64,000 nt of DNA from Prorocentrum cordatum (taxonomy: Eukaryota > Sar > Dinophyceae > Prorocentrales > Prorocentraceae): positions 820,742-884,741 of the forward strand of contig CAUYUJ010014183.1 in NCBI GenBank assembly GCA_963575745.1. Reading direction: 5' to 3'. Below, one piece after another: positions 11,736 to 21,004 of the stretch. Position 1 is the stretch's first letter. Each line of letters opens with the position of its first letter. Position numbers and translations under genes: made by a program. The notes beneath the pieces were generated by a model. The model was not told the origin of the DNA. It made no database searches and saw only the letters and a list, made by a program, of their open reading frames with translations.

Positions 11736-11869
11736 GGTTTTCCATTATGCCCTCCGCCTACACCTTTATGTCGTCGCGCCATTCCCAACCCAACCACGTT
11801 TTTTTCACAGGGACCTTGGCTCAAGCGTTTCCTTTCGATCGCGCTGCCTTCTGCCAGCCATCCGGTCCC

Positions 11870-13003
11870 ATGGCATCCGCGACCTTCCGAGCGCTGCCCT
11901 CTTGTTTGATTAGCCTACGGCGTCGAGAAGACAAGCGCGACGTTGCCTTCCAGGTGGCAGCCGGTCTGGGCATCGAGCCGACGTGGTTGGCGGGAACCGA
12001 TGGGGATTCCCTCAAGGCACGGAGTGGGTATGCTAAGCGTTGCCAGGGCGGGCCGGGCGGCCGGGTGCTTTGCTCCTGGTTCGACGCCGCACACAAGACG
12101 CGCCGTATTCGGTATGTGCGAAATGCCAAGTCGAATTGGGGCACGCATTGGGGGACCTTGGGCTGTCTGATGAGCCACGAGCGTGCTTTGGCGCAGCTCC
12201 AAGAGGCTCCTGCCCTCATCGTCTTGGAAGACGACATCCGCCTGGCAATCGATGCCAAGGAGGCCTGCGCGATGATTGCGCAGGCTCTCCGTTGCATCCA
12301 AAAGGACCACAAGGATTGGCTGATCCTGTACCTTGGCTGCTCTACCACTCCGTGGTCTGGGCCCTTGCGCAAGGCGCGCGGAGGGCCGGCTGGTTTGTGC
12401 TACGCCCGGCAGGCTTACCAGAGCCATGCGTTCGTGATCTCGCAGGCGGGGGCGGAGATTTATTGTGAATACCTTCGCAAAGGCTTCCCTGCGGACAACG
12501 CGCTGCTGAACATGGTGCGTCAGTGCCCCAAGATGTGCTTTGCCCTGGACCCTCTCGTGCTTGCGCAGGAGCAGAAGCTCACGCAGAGCGACATCCGCGA
12601 GTCCACCGTGGCCTACCGGTCCGGCGCTCCACGCGCACGGAAAAGGGGCCACGCCAGCATCGCCAGGAGAAGGGCGTCGTTGCCGCAGGCGCAAGCGGCT
12701 GGGAGCGCAAGCAGGAAGGAGTGGCTCCGAAAGACGCGCCGAGCCAGCGCCAGACGCAAATCCAAGCGCACGCAGACCAAGGCCGGTTGTCGCGGCTCCC
12801 ACACCCTGTGCATGTCGGGGTGGGCGTCTTGCTCCGCGGGCGCCCAGGCAAAAGTTGCGCGCCCCAGCGTCTGGGCGGCCATCGTGGAGCGATGGGGCCA
12901 GGCGACGGCGCTTTGCTTGGCCTGCCAGACAGCATCCTCCAGCCTCCGGCACAACCCGCCTCAACCCATTGTCCCCCGCTTGGCACTTTCCCCTGGGGCG
13001 TAA
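11870..13003 (+). CDS. Glycosyltransferase family 25 (LPS-type) domain protein
   Basis: The frame encodes a GT25-like glycosyltransferase, a family that transfers sugars onto lipopolysaccharide or collagen-type acceptors from nucleotide sugars. From the ATG at 11,870, residues 11-22 give CLISLRRREDKR, the N-terminal nucleotide-sugar region. GCLMSHERALAQ lies near residue 97 and IVLEDDIRL near 118-126, where the EDD matches the family's metal-binding acidic motif. FVISQAGAEIYCEYL and a following FPADNALL segment lie near 187-212. The frame is also open upstream to 11,747, but that part has no family similarity, so I chose 11,870. After about residue 235 the protein turns Arg/Ala/Ser-rich and leaves the family, so the true C-terminus or a splice site is probably near 12.57 kb. 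The frame is GC-rich and matches the broken copies downstream. Ancient bacterial origin is plausible but is inference. Confidence 0.75.
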   Translation: MASATFRALPSCLISLRRREDKRDVAFQVAAGLGIEPTWLAGTDGDSLKARSGYAKRCQGGPGGRVLCSWFDAAHKTRRIRYVRNAKSNWGTHWGTLGCLMSHERALAQLQEAPALIVLEDDIRLAIDAKEACAMIAQALRCIQKDHKDWLILYLGCSTTPWSGPLRKARGGPAGLCYARQAYQSHAFVISQAGAEIYCEYLRKGFPADNALLNMVRQCPKMCFALDPLVLAQEQKLTQSDIRESTVAYRSGAPRARKRGHASIARRRASLPQAQAAGSASRKEWLRKTRRASARRKSKRTQTKAGCRGSHTLCMSGWASCSAGAQAKVARPSVWAAIVERWGQATALCLACQTASSSLRHNPPQPIVPRLALSPGA

Positions 13004-13559
13004 GGGTGACCCCGTCAATGTGTTCTCAGCGTTTCGTGCTCCATGGGCATGTCATGGTCCTCATGGGGGGCCTTTGCAAGGATGCCATGACTGCAGATTC
13101 GTGCGGCCATGGCCTGCTAATCGGCTCTCCTGGTCTGCCGCGAGTGCATCCGCTTCGACTCTTTCCCCGACCGCGCGCGCTCTTGTGCGCGCGCAGGGGC
13201 TCTCTCAGGCGCGGCCGCGCCACCCGGTGGCTTTCCGCCTCTTTCCTGCCCGCCATGGAGTCCCCAGCGCGCGGGCGCGCGCGCGCGCGATGGCCATGCC
13301 GCCCAGATGGGACGCACGGATCGCCTCTTCGTCTCCATGTCTCACCCCGCGCATGCCATTCCCTGCGCCGCCATTTCCCGCGCGCGGAGCATCGACGGGC
13401 CACCGCTGGGCATGCGCCAGTTTTGCGAATGCACCCTTTTCCGTTTCAGCGACCTCGCGCCCGCAGCATCTCTCGCGCTCCCGCGGAGGTCCACGGGGCA
13501 CCTGCCGCGCGGAGTCCGTTCTTTCTTGCCTGCGTTTTCCTTGCGGTGCGTCCTCCATG

Positions 13560-15600
13560 TGAGTGCGGAGCGGCAGCGCCCGCTTTCCCGGGCGGCGGAC
13601 TCTCGCGTTCCGCGCGCGGGCCCGCGTCGGGGATTCCAGAGACAATCTCTGGCTCCGGCCCTGCGCGCTCGCCACGCAGGGGCCGCCTGCCCGCTGGCGC
13701 GCCGCCGGGAAACGCGGCGCGGTCCGTCTGCGCGCCATCGTGGTCGCGGGGGCCCGGAGAAGGTGGCGGCGAACGTTTCAGGATGCGCTCCTCGCGCGAG
13801 GCTGGTCGCCGTCGCCGTCGGCCCCGCGCGCTGGGGGGCCCTGTGGCGCTTGAGGGGCCACGAGCGTGCTCTGGCGCAGCTCGAAGAGGCTCCTGCCCCC
13901 ATCCTGTCGAACTCCGCCTGGACATCGAAGCAAAGGCCGCCTGCGCGATGATGGCGCAAGCTCTCCGCTGAATCAAAACTGAGCACGTGGGTGGGCTGCT
14001 CCTGAACCTCTTCGCTACCGCGCCACTGCGTCGTCGGGGCCCCCCCGCCAGGTGCGCGGCGGGCTGCCTGTCCCGCGTCGCGCGCGGCAGGCGAGACGTG
14101 CGTTCGTGATATCCGAGGCGGTGGTGAATTCTTACGGGGAGTACCGCAACGCGCTGCTGAACATGGTGCGCTGGCGCCCCTGGAAGCGGTTCGCCATGGG
14201 CCCTGCCTGGCCAAAGCATGAGCGGAAGTAGTCGCCGAGCGACTTCCGCAAGTCCACTTTCACTCTCCGTGCGGCGCTCCAAGTGCATGGAAAAGGGGCC
14301 ACTGCAGCAACGCGCAGAGACTGGCGTCGTTACCCCAGGTGCAAGCGGCAGGGAGCACCAGCAGGAGTGAGTGCCTCGGAAAGCCTCGCCCACCCAGCGC
14401 CAGACGCAAAACGCAGCGCTCGCAGACAAAAGCCGGACGCCGTGGCTCCCGCGCACTGCGCATGTCCGGGCGGGCGTCTTGCTCCGCGGGCGCCCAGGCA
14501 AAAGTTGCGCGCGCCAGCGTTCGGGCGGCCATCGTGGACCGATGCGGACAGGCGACGGCGCAATGCTCGGCCTGCCAGACACCGCCCTCCAGTCTCCGGG
14601 GAAACTCGGCGCCGCGCTTGTTCCCAAATCGGACTTCTCCCGTGTGCCCTACGAGTTACTCCCCTAAGTGTGTGTCCGTGTGTGCGCGCGTGTGTGTCTG
14701 TGGGTGTGTTCGCAAAGGCTTGTCTGCCATTGGAACTCCACGGGCCTCGTCGCGGGGCTTTGCATCTCTGCCCTCGTTGCAGAGTTGCGCGGGCATGGCC
14801 TGCTGCTGGGCTCGCCTGCTCTGACACGCGCGCTTCCGATGGCTGTCTTCGCGCGACCGCGCGCGCCCCTGCGTCTGTGCAGGGGCTCTTTCAGCAGGCG
14901 CGGGCGCGCCACCCCGTGGCTTTTCGCTTTCCACTTGCCCTCCGCGGAGTTCCCGGCGCGCGCGCGCGGTGGCTGCTCCGCGCAGATGGGCTTCGCGGAC
15001 CAGTCGTTCTCCAAAATTCTGGCGCCCGCGAAGGGCTTTCCCTGCACCAGCGATTCCCGCGCGCAGGACATGGGCGGGCTCCCACTGGGCTCCGCGCGCG
15101 CGGATGCTGCTACTTCCATGGCAGCGCGCGGACGCACGTAGCATCCCCAGCGCTCCCGAGGACGCCCACGGGGACTCCTGCCGCGCGGACGCCGTCCTTG
15201 CCTGCGTGTTCTAAGCGCACGTCCTCCATGTCTGCGCGGACCCCAGGCGGCAGACTCCCGTCTCGTTACGCGCGCGCCACGAAGTCAGGGAGTCCATGGT
15301 GAATCTCTCGCAAGGGCCCCTCGACCGTGCGACAGAGGGGCCGCCGGGCCACTCGCCTGCGACTGCCGCAGTGCCGCTGGGACACTCGGCGGGGGGCGCC
15401 TACGCGACATTGCGGTCGCGGGAGTCTGCTGAGGGCGTCTCCCAACGTCTCAAGGAGCGCTCCTCGCGCGAGGCTGCTCGCCGTCGGCCCCGCGCATGTG
15501 TGGGCGCTGCGCAGTTGGGCAGCGCGGAGCGCCGCAACTCGCAGATGCCGCGTGCGTGCATTAGTCATGCCGCGCGCCGCGACTGATCTACACACGCGGC
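13560..15600 (+). repeat. Tandem duplication of the glycosyltransferase region (~1.65-1.68-kb period)
   Basis: Landmarks of the intact copy recur downstream. CGAGCGTGCTNTGGCGCAGCTC occurs at about 12,178 and 13,861. GGAAAAGGGGCCAC occurs at about 12,639 and 14,289. GCTCCTCGCGCGAGGCTG occurs at 13,786 and about 15,459. A TC(G/A)GGGA(T/G)TCCA motif occurs at about 13,629 and 15,285. Offsets of about 1,650-1,682 bp define a tandem array: copy 1 from about 11.87 to 13.5 kb, copy 2 to about 15.2 kb, and a fragment of copy 3 to about 15.6 kb. Tandem arrays are common for dinoflagellate genes. Here the extra copies are decayed. Confidence 0.75.
13840..14230 (+). pseudogene. Broken GT25 glycosyltransferase copy
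   Basis: This segment matches the central part of the intact copy: the HERALAQLEEAPAPI segment, the AMMAQALR segment and a later FVISEAVVNSY...NALLNMV segment. The stretch that should encode the catalytic EDD motif is missing: after CCCATC the sequence jumps to CTGTCGAACTCCGCC. The copy then meets in-frame stops (CTCCGCTGA, GCTCCTGA) and frame changes. Upstream of about 13,840 similarity to the N-terminal part is hard to follow. It is a decayed tandem copy, not a functional gene. Confidence 0.7.
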
Positions 15601-15889
15601 GCGAACGGTCCTCGCCGGACTGGCTCCACGCGCGCACGCGTGTCCCGTTCGGTACTCATGGATGCGGATTCGCGCAAGTAGCACATGCATCATCCAAGCG
15701 GCTACACCGCCTGGACTGGATGCGATGGGCCGCTTTGCGTCTTCAGAACTTTTACATGACATGGTTTACAGCCCGCGCGTCGTGGCCGCCGAGGGTGCTC
15801 CACCGAAGAGACCCCTCTTGCGCCGCCATGCGTCCCCTCCACAACTTTCATTATTTTCCCTCACACCTTTTCCCGGCATCACGGTGACT

Positions 15890-16315
15890 TGCACCGAAGG
15901 CCTTGGCGGCGCCGGCCGCATGCGCCCCCGTCGCCCATGGCGGAACTGCCCACGCACGTTCCCCCGGCCCATGCAATGCGAAGGCCCCACTGCCCCCGCC
16001 CGCATGCGTCTCCGCAATCCTCTTCGGGACACTTATCACACGTCGCGTGGCCTCATGGGGACCTCCACCGAACAAGGGCCCACTGGCGTGGCCCGCGCGC
16101 GTTCCCGCCGACCATGCCACCACTCACCACACTCGTTCCTTCGGACCCTGGGGAGCTCTACAGAATCCCCCACTGGCAATGCCCGCATGCGCTCCCGTTA
16201 TCCAGTTCGGGACACCGCATGCACGTTCCATGGCCTCACGGATGCCTCCACCGAAGGCCCCACTGGCGCCGCCCTCATGCGTCCCCGGTATTCAGGGCTC
16301 TTTTGGAGGCCCTCC
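15890..16315 (+). repeat. ~90-bp minisatellite, about 4.5 units
   Basis: Units start near 15,893, 15,979, 16,070, 16,160 and 16,251 with ACCGAAGGCCCCACTGGCG-like sequence, then CGCATGCG and CGGGACAC segments. The period is close to 90 bp, a multiple of three, so one frame stays open and gives a 218-aa repetitive Arg/Pro/Thr-rich translation from 15,662. I see no family match and treat it as a repeat. Confidence 0.65.
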
Positions 16316-17010
16316 TAGGGCCATATGGGAGGCTTCCTGGCCCCCTCCTGGGGCTCTCTTGGGACCGTCCTGGGGCTCTGGGGGCCCTCTTGGAGGCCTT
16401 GAGGTCTCATCGATGAAAGATGTGGGGGTTCTTTAAGTCAGTGCCCCCGTCGGGACCCGAAAATGAGCCTCTTGGGGCTCTCTTGGGCCGCTCTTGGGGC
16501 GGTCCTGGGCGCTCTTGTGGCCGTCTTGGAGCCCTCCTGGGCCTCTCTTGGGGCCCTTGTGGGCCATCTTGGAGCCATCTTGAGGCCTCAAGAGCTCATC
16601 GGACGCGAAAGGGCGACAATGCAAAAAAACATCGGAAAACAATATGGATTTCAAGGATTTGGGCCTCTTGAGGGCTTCATTGGAGGGCTCGAAAGGCACT
16701 TGGAACCGTCCTGTGGCGGTCTCGAGAGCTCTTGGATGTCTGTTGATAGCTATCTTGAACCATCTTGGGAAATCTTGCTTGACCTTGGAGGCTATCTTGA
16801 GCTCTTTGAGGCCCTCTTGGAACAATCTTAGGCCATCTTGGGCGCTCCTATTCCTCGCGGGAAGGCGCCTCCAGGCCCAGGAGGAGGGGGTAGGGGGAGG
16901 GGGAACCCCCTCCCCGAAGGGGAAGAAGGGGGTTTAGCAGAACGAGCTCGCTAGACCACTCACGCCCTAAAGGGCTTGAGGGATTATCGGGAACGCACAT
17001 TCCAGATGGC
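16300..17010 (-). repeat. Composite CTTGGGGC minisatellite with CCCTAAAGGG module
   Basis: From 16,300 to 16,860 the plus strand is built of CTCTTGGGGC/GGCCATCTTGG-type units. This is the reverse complement of the CCAAGAGGCCCCCAAGATGGCC arrays at 21-23, 40 and 59 kb. A unique spacer at about 16,600-16,680 contains TCAAGGATTTGGGCCTCTTGAGG, equivalent to spacers in those arrays. At 16,850-17,000 lies a module with GAAGGGGAAGAAGGGGG, a TCTAGACCAC-like stretch and GCCCTAAAGGGC. The same module occurs reverse-complemented at 58,985-59,130, so the unit is a larger composite repeat in minus orientation. Confidence 0.7.
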
Positions 17011-17084
17011 TCGATGGGCTCTTTGTTGCCTTGCGGTCCTGAGAGACGGGGAGGGGGCGAGGGCGCATGGCCGGCCGAGTTCGG

Positions 17085-17560
17085 GCGCGGCCGGGTCCGA
17101 GATCAGCCGACGGCTGAACTCGGACCCGGCTGATCTCGGACCCGGAAACTCGGACCCGGCTGAACTCGGACCCAGCTGATCTCGGACCCGCTGAACTCGG
17201 ACCCGGCTGGTCTCGGACCCGGCTGATCTCGGGCCCGGCTGATCTCGGACCCGGCTGATCTCGGACCCGGCTGATCTCGGACCCGGCTGATCTCGGACCC
17301 GGACGCTCTCGCTGCAGCGCGGGCCTCGGTCCGAAATCAGCTGGGTCCGAGTTCAGCTGGGTCCGAGATCAACTGGGTCCGAGATCAGCTGGGTCCGAGT
17401 TCAGCTGGGTCCGAGTTCAGCTGGGTCCGAGTTTTTGGGTCCGGGATTCCGGGTCCGAGATCAGCTTGGGTCCGAGTTCAGCTGGGTCCGAGTTCAGCTT
17501 GGGTCCGAGTTCAGCTGGGTCCGAGTTCAGCTGGGTCCGAGTTCAGCTCGTGTCCCTGTG
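17085..17560. repeat. Head-to-head inverted arms of the 16-bp satellite
   Basis: From 17,095 to about 17,310 the sequence reads GCTGAACTCGGACCCGGCTGATC-type units. From about 17,330 to 17,560 the same unit is reverse-complemented (GGGTCCGAGTTCAGCTG). The centre is about 25 bp around CGCTCTCGCTGCAGCGCG. The two arms of roughly 220 bp could pair into a very long imperfect stem. The satellite itself is that of 8.9-10.5 kb. Confidence 0.8.
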
Positions 17561-17564
17561 AGCC

Positions 17565-20235
17565 AAAAGCGGGGAAAAACCTGAGGACCTGTTTCCCGAA
17601 TGACCCCGTGGTGACTGGCGCTTGCCTCGCCGAGAAAAGTTCACGCGTCCACGCAGTGCCCGGGGGTAGAGGGAATTGACGGCAGAAGCCGATCATGGAG
17701 GCCACTGCCTGGAACGCCGCCCCTCGCGGGAAACCGCACACCCGAAGGGAAAGCAGGGACCGACCCCCTGGGACCGGGGAGGGGACAGCTGACCTATCAG
17801 GTCCAAGCTTCCTCCTCCTTGATTGACGGTGAGGGCATTGGCTAAGACCAGTGGAACTCCAACCGTGGATTGGCCATGGACATCACCAGCGCCCTCAACA
17901 TATCCGCAGTCCTCCAGTGTCTGAAGCCTCCTGGGCACATGCCACAACGAACGCCCCCAACGTATGATTGAGTAAGATAAGGGGGATGCGGGAGAAATGA
18001 CAAGTCCGTCAGCGGCTGGAGAGAAACAGAAGGCGGCGCCAAAGACTGGCTCGTCCTCCACCAGGAACATACAGCTGTGTTCCCACATGCTTCAAGAGCC
18101 TTCAACATGCTTTCTGTTCCATGAAAGCGCTCGGGTGTTTGATGTGGACAATGCAACATCCGGTGTTTCCATAGGTTCTCGAAGGCGCTAGACCATCTTC
18201 CATATAAACACAGAAGGAAATGCTATCCTTTGGAACATAATACGTTGCATTCGTATAGGTTTTACATGCACAGAATAATGTATGATCCCAGTGACTTATT
18301 TTCCCTATCCTACTCCCTCCTCCTCCTTTGTCCTCTCGTCTTCCCTTTCCTTGCTCATTCAGCTTCTAGCTGAATAGAGTCCTCCCTCCCTCTCCTCCTC
18401 GCCCCTTCCTATGAAACCCATACTTGAATCATATGTACTCCGAATCGAATTCTTTCTCGTCCTCCCCCTCTTCCCTCTTCCTTCCCTTTCTGCTGTACGT
18501 TCCTTTCATACTGGGCTCGCACTTGGATCCCATTCCGATTAAATCCTTATGTGAATCCTAAGGGGTACAAGGATTAAGCAAAGGAGGAAAGGGAAAACAC
18601 ACGGAAGGAACACAAATGAGAGGATGAGGAGACGGAGGCGGAGGGCGGGAGGAGGCAGCGCGAGGGACGAGGAGGAGGAAGAAGAGGAGAACGGCAATCA
18701 GAGAGAACATGAGAGACGATCAGGAGTCTCGGGAGGTCAAGAGATGGAGTGCTGGGTGAATGTGTGTGAGCATATATATGTGTATATACACACCACCACC
18801 ACCACCACCGCACCCCTCACCACCTCTCCCGGGAAAGATGAGAGGAAGAGGAGGCTGGAGGAGGGGAAGGAGGTGGATGGTGGTGGTGGTGTATACACGT
18901 GGGGCCCAGGCCGGCACCCCTAGCCCCTCTTATATGCCACAAAAAAAACTCAAAGACGAACTGAATACGAAAGAAACCTTTTCCGCGGCCGGAGACGCCT
19001 GTCCCAGGACGGCTTGACAGCTTGTACCCCGACTTGCTGCAGTGAGTGTAAATGACACCCTTGCGGTAGAAGAATCTAAGCAGCTTCGCACAGTTGCGCG
19101 AGGGGGGACACGATGGGGAGCGGCAACGATTGGGGGCAACGATGGGTGGCCACGATGGGGACCACGATCGGCCAACGTTTACATATATGAATATGTGTAG
19201 ACAAGGTAATGTAAAAACGGTGTGTGTGTGTGTGTGCGATCCAGTAAATAACCCTTGTCGACAAGAGGTTGGGGAACTTAGCAGCCGCCATGAGAAAAGT
19301 GTTCCCAAGGGCGGGGAACCATATAATAGACGCACACACACACACACAACAAGAAACTCCGTTATAACAAATCTAGGGGCGCGTTTGTTGACGCCCACTG
19401 GGCTTCCTATGATGCCCAAGGGCCTCTGCGGGTCCTCAAGGCCGCCGGTAGGAGCAGGCCAGGTCGAGGCAACGGCAACTCACATCGGTCCCCGGATCTC
19501 TCATTGGGTCGTAGCGCGCAAATTGTCCGAACTGCGCCCAGCCGTGGAAATGAGGCGCCCCGCAGAAGCCAGCCACCGTTGTCTCTCAACTCGCCCTCCT
19601 CTGACAAATCTCCGTGGGGCACCTGCTGGCAGGCTGATGTCTTACTTGATGCACCCGCTGTACTTCAATGACGCGGCCCTCTGGGGCCTCCTCGGGCTCC
19701 CCTTGGGTTGAATTCGGCTCTCGGACATCATTAGGCCTCCTGCGGCGTACTCGAATCCTCTGGTGGGGTCATCTTCGCCCTTTCGGGGCCCTCCGAAAAC
19801 CGAGAGCGGTAGCTGCTGGAAAGCGTCACTAAGCAGGCACATCCGCAGGATCCGACGAGAACGTCCGAACACCGACAAGGATCCCCCGAAAACCGACGAG
19901 GACCGCCCGAGAAACAACGCGAACGTTCGAAAACCGACAAAGACGCTCGAAAACCGAGGAGAAAGTCGAAGAACCTACGACGGGGATTCTCCTCCCTTGT
20001 TAATTACCTCTGCAGGCAGGATTTTCCCTGTATACCTCGTCTTGGAGTTTCGGGCTCCCCGCCCCTAGAAACCCGAGGCGCAGTGAATATGCGTGGAAAT
20101 CTGGCCCCTAGAAGCTATATACCTACAGTCTATCCACTGCGCCTCGGCCCTTTGGCGCCCGTTCCCAGACAGCCAAACAGGCACTGATCTGCAGATGAAT
20201 CGTGCCCGCAGCTTCCCAGGCTAACATCAAACAGC
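17565..20235. other. Unassigned, with small microsatellites
   Basis: No gene is recognised. Visible features are pyrimidine-rich sequence at 18.30-18.50 kb, a purine patch at 18.62-18.70 kb, (CCA)n near 18,790-18,810 and CACGATGGGG repeats at 19,105-19,165. A TG tract lies near 19,220 and a CA tract near 19,333-19,348. A 131-aa minus-strand frame at 17,693-18,088 resembles real protein in composition, but I cannot assign it. Confidence 0.45.
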
Positions 20236-20237
20236 AA

Positions 20238-20400
20238 GAGGAGGGGGGGGGAGGGGAGGAGAAGGAGGAGGAGGAGGAGGAGGAAGAGGAGGAGGAGGAG
20301 GAGAAAGAGGAGGAGGAGGTGGAGGAGGAGGAAGAGGAGGAGGAGGAGGAGGAGGAGGAGGAGGAGGAGGTGGAGGAAGAGGTGGAGGAGGGGGCCAGAG
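20238..20400 (+). repeat. (GGA)n microsatellite
   Basis: About 160 bp of nearly pure GGA/GAG trinucleotides on the plus strand, with occasional AAG and GTG interruptions. The apparent poly-Glu and poly-Pro/Ser frames are repeat artefacts. Confidence 0.9.
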
Positions 20401-20990
20401 AGGGGGGGCGATCCCAGAGGCCGCCGGCGCAGCCGTGGGATGTGCCCGCCTCTCCCCGCGCAGCTGGATCTGTACCGGCTTGTCCCACGAGACCTCCACG
20501 GCGGCGGCCCGGTCCTCGTGCTGAGGGAGCTACCAGGAGTAGACAGGAAGATAACGACGCCACGATACGACTGGCTCAGGATACGTTCCAGGAGTTCTGA
20601 GGCATCTAGTGGTCATTGTCTTTCTATACTTTCGGTAGAAATCGTTACCAAAAGGGGCTGGGGTTGTTGTCTGGGCCCGGGGCAACGGTAACGCTTGGGC
20701 AGGGTGGAACACGTCGGGTTTGGGGGGACTGCCACGACTAGGAAACGACGCCATGATCTGCCACCGAGCCGCGAGGCATCAATTGAAGTGCCCTCAGGTC
20801 CCTTGTTTTCCCCAGTCCTCAAGCGATCCCCAAGATCGAATATGCATTACAAGGCCCGCATCCCCAACTCTGACATTTTCCGGGGTTTCTGGCGTACCTC
20901 CAACGGTTCCGCGGCGCTTCCCGCATGACTTGTTCGGAACCTCGAGCGCCCCAAAACGAGCAAAGAGGGCCCCGAGAGGCCTCTGACCTG
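20400..20990. other. Unassigned sequence
   Basis: No recognised gene or repeat before the composite array begins at about 21.0 kb. Confidence 0.45.
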
Positions 20991-21004
20991 CATCCCAGGC
21001 ACGG

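Noticed and set aside
15662-16318. 218-aa plus ORF
   Set aside because: Mostly a ~90-bp minisatellite with a triplet period; no recognisable domain.
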